Shown here in pieces: positions 45,642 through 54,451 of a stretch of 64,000 bases of DNA. Source of the stretch: Pseudobdellovibrionaceae bacterium (GTDB lineage: Bacteria > Bdellovibrionota > Bdellovibrionia > Bdellovibrionales > UBA1609); the NCBI GenBank assembly GCA_947444305.1, contig CANEZP010000006.1, forward strand, positions 1-64,000, given 5' to 3'. Each line of letters starts with the position of its first letter. Position 1 is the stretch's first letter. The notes under the pieces were generated by a model. The model did no database searches. It was not told the origin of the DNA and worked only from the letters and a program-made list of their open reading frames with translations. Position numbers and translations under genes: made by a program.

Positions 45642-46070
45642 ATGACAAATCGTCTGATAAAAATTGTAATAGCTTATGCGTTTCTCTTTTCGGAAACGCT
45701 TTTGGCGCAAGACTACGCCATCATCGCCAACTTAAATCTAGCGCCGGTTTCCATCACAAAGTCCGAGCTAAAAAATATTATGTTCGGCAATAAAACAAGC
45801 TTCAGCGGGAGCTCGGCCGAGCCCTGCTTACTCGGCTCTAAGGACGGCAACGCATTCTTCGAAACGATTCTCGGTGTAAGCAAAATCCAGTTCAATCAAG
45901 AGTGGGTCAAAAAAGAGCTGACCGGCGCCGGCCGCGCGCCGAAGGTGCGCGAAACGGCCGAAGAAGTCATCGCGTGCGTCGCCGCCGCGAAGGGCGGCAT
46001 CGGCTTTATCCCCGCCCCGGCCGCTTCGAAGGCCGACGGCAAAGTAAAAGTCTTAACGCTCAATGATTGA
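45642..46070 (+). CDS. Small periplasmic PstS-like substrate-binding protein
   Basis: A 142-residue protein with a signal peptide (MTNRLIKIVIAYAFLFSETLLAQ). The mature part aligns by eye with the C-terminal half of phosphate-binding-type proteins: SITKSELKNIMFGNKTSF, FNQEWVKKELTG, VIACVAAAKGGIGFIPA. It is far shorter than true PstS. It lies eight bases after the porin gene, so probably in one operon; it may bind a ligand presented by the porin. Confidence 0.65.
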   Translation: MTNRLIKIVIAYAFLFSETLLAQDYAIIANLNLAPVSITKSELKNIMFGNKTSFSGSSAEPCLLGSKDGNAFFETILGVSKIQFNQEWVKKELTGAGRAPKVRETAEEVIACVAAAKGGIGFIPAPAASKADGKVKVLTLND

Positions 46071-46077
46071 TGAATCG

Positions 46078-46431
46078 CTAATCTTTTACCGCGCGTGAAA
46101 TACGAAGGTTGGCTTTGCCGGTACAAAATTGCGTGCAGCCACGAACGCTCACGCTCAGATTTTTGCCGTCTTGAAGTACGCGCAAAAAGCAACCCGGCGC
46201 CTCAAAACGCATGTCGCCCTCTTCATGTTCTTCGGTTTCTTTATTGAAGGTGCAGGTGTCATCGCCGTTCGTCGTATCGATGTGGACGACGTACTGGCCG
46301 CTGCGGGCCCGGCGTACGCTGACGCTATCGCCGTTATACTGGGAGAACCACTGCCCAACGTCGGCGGCGGAAGCTAGCGCGGGTAAGGCAAGTGCTACGA
46401 AACAGAAAGCGAATGTAACGGTACGGATCAT
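46078..46431 (-). CDS. Hypothetical secreted cysteine-containing protein
   Basis: A 117-residue protein with signal peptide MIRTVTFAFCFVALALPALASA. Four Cys in the mature domain (TCTF, GCFL, GCTQ, FCTG) suggest disulfides. TGGAGG lies before ATG 46431. Family unknown. Confidence 0.7.
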   Translation of the reverse strand: MIRTVTFAFCFVALALPALASAADVGQWFSQYNGDSVSVRRARSGQYVVHIDTTNGDDTCTFNKETEEHEEGDMRFEAPGCFLRVLQDGKNLSVSVRGCTQFCTGKANLRISRAVKD

Positions 46432-46490
46432 GGTAAACCTCCAGGACGAGCGTTTACCCGCGGATCTCCACCCCAGCAATAAAAATATAC

Positions 46491-46874
46491 TTATTTAATT
46501 TGCAGCGTCGCTTCGATTTGGCGCGTGGCTTCGGCCGGGTTCTGATTGTCGATCGCCTTGCAGGCCAGCCGGTCGTCAACGTACAGGTAAGCGGATCTGC
46601 GGTTCGTGTAGATCGCGCTGGCGGGATATTCAACCGTCGACTTATCAACCTTGTTGAAACAAAAAAATCTTCGGCCCATCGTTGCCGCGACAAGATTGGA
46701 TTGGTGGATCCTCGAATCAATCAACGCCGAATTCGGTAGACTCGTAAACAGCACGGCCGGCTCGATGGGCACCGCTTGGCTGGGTGAAGCCTGCGCGGGC
46801 TCGCGCGGCGGCTGGGTCTTACAGGCCGAAAACAACAACATCATGGCAACGCTCAAGAATAAGGTAAATTTCAT
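46491..46874 (-). CDS. Hypothetical lipoprotein
   Basis: A 127-residue protein with lipobox LFSAC (lipid Cys near residue 18). A Pro/Gln-rich linker precedes a small domain with a Cys pair (FFCFN, LACKA). It is probably anchored to the outer or inner membrane. Not recognised. Confidence 0.65.
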   Translation of the reverse strand: MKFTLFLSVAMMLLFSACKTQPPREPAQASPSQAVPIEPAVLFTSLPNSALIDSRIHQSNLVAATMGRRFFCFNKVDKSTVEYPASAIYTNRRSAYLYVDDRLACKAIDNQNPAEATRQIEATLQIK

Positions 46875-47112
46875 ATATCTATTTTGCCCGTCATCGGCGT
46901 TCGACCACAAGCTAGACTCGACCAGGATTTGTTGCCGGATTACTCGTTTTCACTAATCATTCGGAACGATACCGAAGCGTTTCGGTGTTTCAGAATACGT
47001 GTTCTATAATCAGGCGATAGGTCGGGGGATACCGGGTAGTCGGCCGAATTCAATGGAGTAAAACAGATTCATTAAATAAACTAAAGCGTAAACGTAATCA
47101 CAAAGGATCATA

Positions 47113-47835
47113 ATGAAACACTTAGTATTTTTTGTTTATTTACTTTGTGCATTCGCTTACGAGGCTAACGCCCAGGTGGCGGCTCGCTCACTGAGAGTTG
47201 CACCATTCAGAATGGCTTCCGCCCACGGAGACATAGTTTGCGATAGTCCAGCCTACGCAACGAACCCTCACGCCTGTATAAGATATCGTGATTTCCCTAC
47301 GGCAGATTTAATGGCGACCGGAACTGAAAACCTCAGCACAGGTCTTTTGCAGGCCATTCATAACGTTTACGTCAGCTTAACTAATGTATCCGGAGTACCC
47401 CAAACTTTGGACGCGTCTTTACTGCCGGGAACCAGCGCGGATGCTACATTCCAAAGTTTACCCGCTCCGGGGACGGTCACTATGAACTCAAACGTCGGTG
47501 CCGGATTTACCGTCCCGGGAATAGTGTTGGCGCCTGACCAATCGATCACGGTTATCTTCCAGTCAGTCTGTGGTTTTCTGCCTCGCACGTGTTGTCTTCA
47601 GGGAAGTGCCGGCGCCATCGCCGTGGGACCGAACTGCCAAGCTCACGCCGGCCCCGCCGGTAACGCGGCCTACGGAGTTCAGCGAAATAGCGTTTGGAAT
47701 GTTGAAATTAAAGTACGCGAAGCTCGCGGCGCGGTCTCGGGTTCAATCACCACTCAGGTGCACCGGCACGGTGGCATGAAAGACCGCTCGCAGGGTGAAG
47801 CCATCATTATGCTTAATGGAGGACGGCCTTTCTGA
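47113..47835 (+). CDS. Hypothetical secreted protein, first gene of a pair
   Basis: A 240-residue protein with signal peptide MKHLVFFVYLLCAFAYEANAQ. Beta-sandwich pattern with a Cys-rich stretch (VCGFLPRTCCLQG). It ends ...MLNGGRPF, and the next gene begins inside its last codons. Not recognised. It might be surface- or pilus-associated since pilin genes are convergent with it. Confidence 0.65.
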   Translation: MKHLVFFVYLLCAFAYEANAQVAARSLRVAPFRMASAHGDIVCDSPAYATNPHACIRYRDFPTADLMATGTENLSTGLLQAIHNVYVSLTNVSGVPQTLDASLLPGTSADATFQSLPAPGTVTMNSNVGAGFTVPGIVLAPDQSITVIFQSVCGFLPRTCCLQGSAGAIAVGPNCQAHAGPAGNAAYGVQRNSVWNVEIKVREARGAVSGSITTQVHRHGGMKDRSQGEAIIMLNGGRPF

Positions 47836-48515
47836 AAAAATTAATTTTAAGCCTGATATTTATCGGACCGGCCGCGTATGGCGCCGGCGCCTCGGATCCG
47901 CTCGCGGGCCTACCGTTTTTAAACAACACATTGCCTCACGCCCCACCCGCGACCGGACCCAACGCATTTCCGCAGCCGTCGAATTTGCCGCTTCGAAACG
48001 ACGGCGTACATGGTGGCCGCTCCGCGATTCCGAGCTGCAAAAATAATTCGAACGGCAGTTACCCGCTTCAATCGGAAGTTGGTTGTGCGAATGCGCCGTC
48101 GTGCGCTTGCGGCGCCTACCCGATTTCGGACGCCGGTTTTTGTACGGAAGGTTATGAACCTATGGACGCTTTTCGCCAGGGCGGAACGCAAGGCAAGCGC
48201 CGGATCATGAAACACGGAACGATGGATGGATTGCCGTCACGAATTGCCGTCGAAACTAATCCCGCCCGCCCTTCTGTGACGCTGATGAACGGTGGTCGTT
48301 TCGAAGTGAACGGCGGTGTTACGATTTGCGATATTGGGAAATCAGACATCGGCCAACGAACCCCGGCGAGTGATGCCGTCGCGACCTTTCAAAAAGATCA
48401 TTCAATGCTTCTTGGAACGTGCAACCGCTTTAATCCCGGCGTAGGCAGTTGCATAACCGCCTGGGGATGTACGCCCTGCCCTCCTCCTCCAGACCCTGCA
48501 CCGGCAGGACCGTAA
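47832..48515 (+). CDS. Hypothetical secreted protein, likely CTG start
   Basis: 227 residues if started at CTG 47832, which overlaps the preceding stop (CTGA). GGAGGA (47818-47823) stands eight bases before it, and the frame then encodes a good signal peptide (KKLILSLIFIGPAAYGAGA). The next in-frame candidate is TTG 47931, which would remove the signal. The mature part has several Cys (CGAYP, WGCTPC) and a Pro-rich end. It shares NGGR with the upstream product. Not recognised. Confidence 0.65.
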   Translation: MKKLILSLIFIGPAAYGAGASDPLAGLPFLNNTLPHAPPATGPNAFPQPSNLPLRNDGVHGGRSAIPSCKNNSNGSYPLQSEVGCANAPSCACGAYPISDAGFCTEGYEPMDAFRQGGTQGKRRIMKHGTMDGLPSRIAVETNPARPSVTLMNGGRFEVNGGVTICDIGKSDIGQRTPASDAVATFQKDHSMLLGTCNRFNPGVGSCITAWGCTPCPPPPDPAPAGP

Positions 48516-48528
48516 GAGACTCTCCTTT

Positions 48529-49932
48529 TCAGTAAATTATATAACCGAGCGGGTTCGTGAGTCCGCGTTCAAAACCTAAAGTACGGCTTCGTTCGACGAC
48601 TTGCTTTTGCCTGTCGTAATTCACTAAACACGTGAACCTACGGTTTAGAGCCGCATCATTGACGGTGTATTGATCGACGGGCCCGGAGCCCGGCTCCGAG
48701 ATGACCTCAGCCGTTAGGAGCTTGCCCAAATCGGTCTTCAGAAAAAAACGCGCTTGCAAATATCTTAACGAACTGAGATCTGCGGGCGGCACCAAAAAAT
48801 TGCTCATCGGATCGCTCGCGATGCCGGCGTAACCCTGACCCCAAGCCATTTCTCCGAGTTTACAAATGTTGTGGAGCGTACATACTCCACCCGTTTTTTT
48901 TACGTAACTGATAAACGTGAGCTTATCCTGACCGTGAACGATGTAGAGTTCGTCATGATTGCCGTTTGATATGATTGTTGCGTCATCGGCGTTTACGAGA
49001 GCCGCCCGGCAGTGAGGCGGAAAAACGGGTTGACCGTCGAGCGTCCCATCTTCGTTCACGAGAAACGAACTGGTGGACAGCTTGGTCAAATCAACTATTT
49101 TGCCGTCGAAAGTGCGCAAACCGAAGAAACGTTCCTTGTGTAAAACAAGCCCCGTTCCGCTCCCGACTTCTGAATATTCGGGGCAGCCCGTCCCACTCCG
49201 GTAAGGCATCCACTCTTCAAACGGACACGACTGCAGGGTTGACGGAGTTTCGGCGATGACCGTCGCCGTCGTCGAATCCATATGAGTAAGCACCGGTAAA
49301 TTGCTTTGGATAGCAAACCGATTTGTGAGCGGTTGACCCACGTTGGGTCCCGTCATCACCAATCGATATTCGGAAAGATTTCGCGTTGAAAGTAAGCCGT
49401 TGAAATAAAACCTAAAATCATGCATTTCATAATTCAAACGCAGAATCGAAGTTGCGGGTGAGCACGTGCTTGCATTCTGCGTGATCGTACATGAATTTTC
49501 AAATGTCACCCCAAGATCCGCCGCCGGCGCTAAGTTCGATAGATCCGCGTTCGAAAACGCCGTAAATCCCCCAACCGTACTACATCCGTGACCGGCATTG
49601 AGGGCACGCGGAAGATCTCTTGCTTCTATGCAACCCCGAACAAAATCGGCGTACCTTAAATTAGTCGCGCGCTGAATAGCGTAGAAAGTTTCGAGCGCCG
49701 ATTTCAAGTGAGTGCGGTAAAGCTCGCGGTCAATCGATGCGTACGTTGTACGAACACTGTTACTTTGCTGAGACAACATCACGCTGGTCACCACCGCTAG
49801 CACGGCGGCGATGATCATTACGATGAGGAGCGCTTGACCGCTTTCTGGATTATTACGGAATGGCCGCTTCAATTGAATCCCATCTTTGTCGGTCTTGAAT
49901 GCTTTGGGTGTTAAATTTCTCTTCTCGCTCAT
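48529..49932 (-). CDS. PilX/GspK-like minor pilin with large C-terminal domain
   Basis: A 467-residue protein. ESGQALLIVMIIAAVLAVVTSVMLS is a prepilin-like helix (cleavage after Gly near 33) lacking Glu at +5, as in PilX/GspK tip pilins. The C-terminal part (about 400 residues) is much larger than usual and contains several Cys. The annotated ATG overlaps the upstream gene by 80 bases; a TTG near 49872 would give a shorter leader. Third gene of the pilin operon. Confidence 0.75.
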   Translation of the reverse strand: MSEKRNLTPKAFKTDKDGIQLKRPFRNNPESGQALLIVMIIAAVLAVVTSVMLSQQSNSVRTTYASIDRELYRTHLKSALETFYAIQRATNLRYADFVRGCIEARDLPRALNAGHGCSTVGGFTAFSNADLSNLAPAADLGVTFENSCTITQNASTCSPATSILRLNYEMHDFRFYFNGLLSTRNLSEYRLVMTGPNVGQPLTNRFAIQSNLPVLTHMDSTTATVIAETPSTLQSCPFEEWMPYRSGTGCPEYSEVGSGTGLVLHKERFFGLRTFDGKIVDLTKLSTSSFLVNEDGTLDGQPVFPPHCRAALVNADDATIISNGNHDELYIVHGQDKLTFISYVKKTGGVCTLHNICKLGEMAWGQGYAGIASDPMSNFLVPPADLSSLRYLQARFFLKTDLGKLLTAEVISEPGSGPVDQYTVNDAALNRRFTCLVNYDRQKQVVERSRTLGFERGLTNPLGYIIY

Positions 49933-51094
49933 GCAGATAACGGACTTTAACCGAGGCTAGCTTCTCAAGCTTTATAAGCGAGAACTCCGCGGGCGAAAGA
50001 TTGGTGTAGGTTTCTCCGGGCAGTAAGGCGCGGTAATTCGCGGGTGTGGTCACCCTTAGCCCCGCGCAGGTTTCCGTTGTTCCTTCGCACGGGGTTTCGG
50101 CGCCGACGACGTCATACACTTGCGGGACAGGGCCGCCTCCAAGCGGAGCGGAAAAGGACATGCCCACGCGGGCCTTCAGCACATTTGCGATCTTGAGTTT
50201 CTCGTTCGCGCAGGCGAGTCGCTGCCCTTGAACGTCGCATTCGAGAATTGCGAGCCGAATCGGTTCGCTTGCGTTTGCGGCAACAACCCCGACCGATAAT
50301 ATACTGGCGTTGAAAACCCGGGTTGGAAATTGGCCGGTCGCGTTTCTGGCGTTAGGCAGAGCCGCGGCAGAAAAAAAGTTAAGGAGCTGCAACGGATTTA
50401 CGCGAATGGAATAAAAACGATTCGAGTAATTACCGTCTACGGTAAGGTCCAGATGACGTGAGCATTCCGGGTAAGTTTGCATGACCGGCGAAGAGAAAGT
50501 TTTTGTCGCGGCTACGTACGTGAAATTTAAAGGCGCCGGCGCCTGCGTAGATACCCAAAGCGACGCGTAGGGAATATCCGCGAAACTAACGATCGAGCCA
50601 GGCGCAAGGTTGACCGTACCTCCGACGCCGGCTGCACCACCACTGGTCACCGCGAAGCCCGCGCCCTGTAGCGCGACCGTGCTCATCGGATCCGCTTGAA
50701 TGTCAAAAATAACCGTCACCGGAAACGTCGGCAGGGCGCAAACCGCCGTTACGAACGGAGTGCTCTTGTCGTCAAAGTACGAGAACGCAAGTGAGACCTG
50801 ATCGGGACAAGCCGTGAGGTCCGCGCAGCGGCCGGGGAGCGGCAGAACCATCCGGTAAACTTGTTGGTTCGGATCGCTCGTAAACCCAAAAATTTGAATG
50901 TCTGAACGGCCCAGATACTTGATAAGAAAGCTTTCGAAAATTGAAACGTCGTCTAACTCCGAATGGCGTTTGACCGATGATGAAAGACTACCTTGCATCC
51001 GGTTTAGAAATTCGACGGCGCCAATCATGATAAGCGAAGAGATCGCGACGGCAATCAGAATTCCCGTGAGCGAATAACCGCGATCGGATATCAC
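49853..51094 (-). CDS. PilW-like minor pilin
   Basis: A 413-residue protein with the prepilin motif DRG|YSLTGILIAVAISSLIMIGAVEFL; position +5 is Gly instead of the usual Glu. A helical stem is followed by a large beta-rich head with four or more Cys. It overlaps the upstream pilV-like gene by four bases. Expected role: minor pilin of a type IV pilus or pseudopilus. Confidence 0.78.
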   Translation of the reverse strand: MISDRGYSLTGILIAVAISSLIMIGAVEFLNRMQGSLSSSVKRHSELDDVSIFESFLIKYLGRSDIQIFGFTSDPNQQVYRMVLPLPGRCADLTACPDQVSLAFSYFDDKSTPFVTAVCALPTFPVTVIFDIQADPMSTVALQGAGFAVTSGGAAGVGGTVNLAPGSIVSFADIPYASLWVSTQAPAPLNFTYVAATKTFSSPVMQTYPECSRHLDLTVDGNYSNRFYSIRVNPLQLLNFFSAAALPNARNATGQFPTRVFNASILSVGVVAANASEPIRLAILECDVQGQRLACANEKLKIANVLKARVGMSFSAPLGGGPVPQVYDVVGAETPCEGTTETCAGLRVTTPANYRALLPGETYTNLSPAEFSLIKLEKLASVKVRYLHEREEKFNTQSIQDRQRWDSIEAAIP

Positions 51095-51585
51095 AACATC
51101 GCCCTTCGAAAACCGAAAATCCGGGATTTATATTTGCCGTCATTGATCCACCAAACATTAATTCGCACGTCGAGCAGTTGGTTCTTAAGAATCTCCTTGC
51201 ACTCGACCAACTCCGCGCACATTTTTGCCGATGTCGCGGGTACCGTCTCACCTTTCCATCCTAGCGGAATTTTCCATAGGCGGGCGACCGGATACAACGA
51301 CGGCGTTTGCCGGCCGGCGAGCGCAGCGCCGGAAGCCAGATCGATACATTGAGAGGCCGTCCCCGTAATTTCGTCACGGCACGCGCGAAAAAGCTCGACC
51401 GCGGAAGTGTTGTGGACTTGATTGCCTAACTTTGCAACGAAGGAGTTCACCTCCGACCGTTGTTCAAGGCCGAATAGATATTGTGAAATATGAACGACCA
51501 CCTGCGAACCCACGAGCACGAAGACACTCAGAATCCCCACTGCAACTAACGCTTCGATGATTGAAAAACCATTTTTGGCCCGCAT
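51091..51585 (-). CDS. PilV-like minor pilin
   Basis: A 164-residue protein with a classical type III signal: KNG|FSIIEALVAVGILSVFVLVG, with Glu at +5. Head with two Cys pairs. First gene of a three-gene minor-pilin operon (51585 to 48529), each gene overlapping the next. Confidence 0.82.
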   Translation of the reverse strand: MRAKNGFSIIEALVAVGILSVFVLVGSQVVVHISQYLFGLEQRSEVNSFVAKLGNQVHNTSAVELFRACRDEITGTASQCIDLASGAALAGRQTPSLYPVARLWKIPLGWKGETVPATSAKMCAELVECKEILKNQLLDVRINVWWINDGKYKSRIFGFRRAML

Positions 51586-51688
51586 GACGATAGTCTATTT
51601 GATTTTTTCAATGTTGCAAGTCACCCGCGCAAGCGCTCCTATCATGCGCACGCACTCCTATAATGGTGAGCCTGCGTAAGCATAGCTA

Positions 51689-52453
51689 TTAGGATTTACG
51701 CCGATCTCTCGCGCGTAGTTTTTTAATGATGAGAAGACTCAATGTTTTCTCGCGCTTGTGACCCCGAAAATCGATCTCGAAGGTTATCCTTTTTGTGGTG
51801 AACCGGACTTTTTCGCCGGCCTCGGCGCTTATGTAATCTTGAATGAGTTCGGCACCGTCGTCACCGAAGCCGAACAACCTCGCTTCGCCGCCCACTTTAA
51901 GAATGCGGATCACTTCTTCGACGATGGCGACCTGTTCGTCGTGCTCGACATTGTTGACCAGAAGGTGACTGAAAACTTTGTCGATAGATCCCGATCGTAA
52001 TGGGATTTTTTTAGCGTCGCCTTGGATAAGGTGCGCACCGTATTTGCGCACATACTTGCGCATGATCTTGCCCGAGTAATTATCGTCAAAACCGTCGTTG
52101 TGATACCAGACATCGAGCCCCCGGGCCGCCACGCCCTGCGCTAAGAAAAAGGGCAGCAACTCGCTTACGCCCTCCCCGATGGTGAGTACCTTTTTATTCC
52201 GGTAGGTTTTTTGTACGTCCAGCTCTGTGATCCCGAGATTTCCCATGACGACCTTGAGCGGATGCATAAACTGACCGGTTACGGGAATACCGTTCACGAG
52301 AACAAAATCTTCACCGTAAATTTCAAATTCAACCGGAAGATGAAGGAGCTCCGCACACTTTGATTGCGAAGCGAAAGACGGCGTCGTAAGCGCGGTAAAA
52401 CTTAGGCAAAAGGCCAAGAGCCATACGCGCGATAATTTTAAACCGCTTAGCAT
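51689..52453 (-). CDS. Methyltransferase-like protein with signal peptide
   Basis: A 254-residue protein. The core is a class I SAM methyltransferase: motif I KVLTIGEGVSELLPFF (GxG-like), ARGLDVWY (acidic ribose loop), AHLIQGDAKKIPLRSGSIDKVF (motifs II/III) and RILKVGGEARLFGFG. Yet the N-terminus (VWLLAFCLSFTALTTPSFA) is a good Sec signal peptide. An exported SAM enzyme would be unusual, as SAM is cytoplasmic; it could be membrane-tethered facing inside, or have lost activity. Confidence 0.7.
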   Translation of the reverse strand: MLSGLKLSRVWLLAFCLSFTALTTPSFASQSKCAELLHLPVEFEIYGEDFVLVNGIPVTGQFMHPLKVVMGNLGITELDVQKTYRNKKVLTIGEGVSELLPFFLAQGVAARGLDVWYHNDGFDDNYSGKIMRKYVRKYGAHLIQGDAKKIPLRSGSIDKVFSHLLVNNVEHDEQVAIVEEVIRILKVGGEARLFGFGDDGAELIQDYISAEAGEKVRFTTKRITFEIDFRGHKREKTLSLLIIKKLRARDRRKS

Positions 52454-52611
52454 GCCGAACCCTGCCGTTGATTGTCACAGCCGGCTACCAAAAATACGAA
52501 AAAGGAGCTGATTAACGCCAGCATCGAATAGGGATGAGTCATATTGAATGTATTAAAGAATTGCAGGCCTTATGCCACGGCTCCGTCGAGAAAGCCCGGC
52601 GGTCCCCATAC

Positions 52612-53100
52612 CTACAGTCGTACCATCCGGTATTGGCTGCTGACGTGCGAGAAAGAGTTTTCTTTTTCAAAGGTCAGGATCGGGACCAAGTGATCCTCAC
52701 CGCAGCCAAATTCACCGTCGGCGTAATGCAGTTTGATTAATGCCCAGCTCGGTTCATCGCGAAAGTTATGCGGAACCAATTTCATCCGAAGCATCCGCTG
52801 ATTCAAAGTAACGAAACTGAAGCCGTCGGCGATCATCTTGTCGTTACGGTCATACCGGCTAAGACGAACCAAACGAAAACCGTTTGAGGTGATGACCGTG
52901 ATCTTCAAATCGATTTGTTCTTTATTGTCATGCTCTGAAAGTACGTAGCGCCCGGCCATCTTTTGCCAATCGACGGGACACTCTTTCGCCCAAGGAAACG
53001 GCCACGGCAGCGGCAAGCCGCTTGGCGGTTCCGTCTCGGCGTGCGCGGTCGTCAAAGCGAAGCTCAATGCCATCAAGATCGCAAACATAAAACTTTTCAT
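52612..53100 (-). CDS. Hypothetical secreted protein
   Basis: A 162-residue protein with signal peptide MKSFMFAILMALSFALTTAHA. Pro/Trp-rich start of the mature region, then a beta-rich domain with two Cys (KECPVD, FGCGED). Not recognised. Confidence 0.65.
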   Translation of the reverse strand: MKSFMFAILMALSFALTTAHAETEPPSGLPLPWPFPWAKECPVDWQKMAGRYVLSEHDNKEQIDLKITVITSNGFRLVRLSRYDRNDKMIADGFSFVTLNQRMLRMKLVPHNFRDEPSWALIKLHYADGEFGCGEDHLVPILTFEKENSFSHVSSQYRMVRL

Positions 53101-53142
53101 TTCCCTATCACTCCTGCTTTACCGTATTCCGCAATCGAATCG

Positions 53143-54267
53143 TTACTGCTCTATCGAAACTTTGGCATTCCTATTGAGGTAGTACCCATTCTTGGCACGG
53201 TAAATATACTTCGGCTTATCGAAGTCCGGTTCGATCAACTGCCGTAAGCGCTTGATCGTCACGTAAATCTTATTGTCGTGTACGGAGGGATCGTACTCTT
53301 GCTTCCACACGGCCTTGACGAGAGCTTCTTTGGAATAAACTTCGCCGGGGCTTTTCAAAAACAACTTCAACATGTCGAGCAAGATGAATTGGTTTTTGAA
53401 ATCAATGCGGCCTTTTTTGCGCTCAACGACCGAGTTCGACGTTTGATCGAAAACGAGATCGAAATTGTTCTCGTTCTTGCCGGCCAAACGTTTATTTAGT
53501 TCGTTGATCTTACGGAGCAAAAAGACAAAATTTTGAGGATCGGCCATCTGCTGCGCGAGGCGCATGTATGTCTTGGCTAGATCAACTTCACCCGCTTCGG
53601 CGTAGGCGTAGCCCATCGCGAACAGCAGCGAAACGTAGGTGTACATGTTCTTTTGGTTTTTCAAAGCCTCGAAGGCTTTCCAATAAACGTCGAGCGCTTC
53701 TTCGTAACGTTTCAATGAAACTAAAATGTAACCGTTCAGAATTTGTGACGACACTTCGAGATCGGGAAGTTTCATGACTTGAAAGAAGACGCGAAGATTA
53801 TAAATCTCTTTCAACGAATCTTCGGCGCGGCCGAGCGACCAGTAAACCGCGGCTAAACCGTGAATCGCGTAGCACATGTCTTCTTTAGAATCTTCGGCAA
53901 GCGCGAGCGCCAAGGCCTTCTCAAGAAATTCGAGAGCCTGCGCGTATTCACCACGGTACGAACAAACCAAGGCGAGCGTGTAGTAGGTCGTGGAATTCAG
54001 CTCGATCTTTTCGCGGGTGACGTAATCGTAAAGGCGGTCTTTTACCGACTGCAGAGCTTTTTGATCTTCCATCTCGGCGTACATGCGGAGGCAGAGGGTA
54101 AGGCACTTAATAAACTTTTTGTGATTTCGGTCTTTGGCAAAGAGTGCGGCCGCTTCTTCGAGCTTACCGATCGACGCTTGAAAATCGCCGAGTTCGCCCC
54201 TGAGCTTACCCATTTCGTAAAGCTCGGTGGCTTTCAAATTGGCGGACGTAACCGCTGCAATTTCCAC
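53143..54267 (-). CDS. TPR protein with C-terminal winged-helix DNA-binding domain
   Basis: A 374-residue protein. About 270 residues of TPR-like helical repeats (YTLALVCSYRGEYAQALEFL, AAVYWSLGRAEDSLKEI) precede an OmpR/PhoB-type winged helix (VYSKEALVKAVWKQEY, DNKIYVTIKRLRQLIEPDF, YIYRAKNGYYL). It has no receiver domain, so activity must be set by protein or peptide binding to the TPRs. The start is GTG 54267 with GGGGAAG upstream. Confidence 0.85.
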   Translation of the reverse strand: MEIAAVTSANLKATELYEMGKLRGELGDFQASIGKLEEAAALFAKDRNHKKFIKCLTLCLRMYAEMEDQKALQSVKDRLYDYVTREKIELNSTTYYTLALVCSYRGEYAQALEFLEKALALALAEDSKEDMCYAIHGLAAVYWSLGRAEDSLKEIYNLRVFFQVMKLPDLEVSSQILNGYILVSLKRYEEALDVYWKAFEALKNQKNMYTYVSLLFAMGYAYAEAGEVDLAKTYMRLAQQMADPQNFVFLLRKINELNKRLAGKNENNFDLVFDQTSNSVVERKKGRIDFKNQFILLDMLKLFLKSPGEVYSKEALVKAVWKQEYDPSVHDNKIYVTIKRLRQLIEPDFDKPKYIYRAKNGYYLNRNAKVSIEQ

Positions 54268-54451
54268 TTTTGGTCTTCCCCTACCCCTTGTGAATCAACC
54301 CCAGACACGGACCTAAATTGCTGTGTAAGATTTTTTAAATCCAAAGGCCGCCTTTCACAAGCGAAACTCGGAAACCCGCTCCCAATGTGCGATTTACACA
54401 GTAGAAGAGTCGGGAGGGATACGAGGCTTTCACGCTTAATGCGACGCGGCC

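Noticed and set aside
52534-52740. Short plus-strand frame with ATG near 52534
   Set aside because: Mostly antisense to the secreted protein at 52612-53100; no motif or family.
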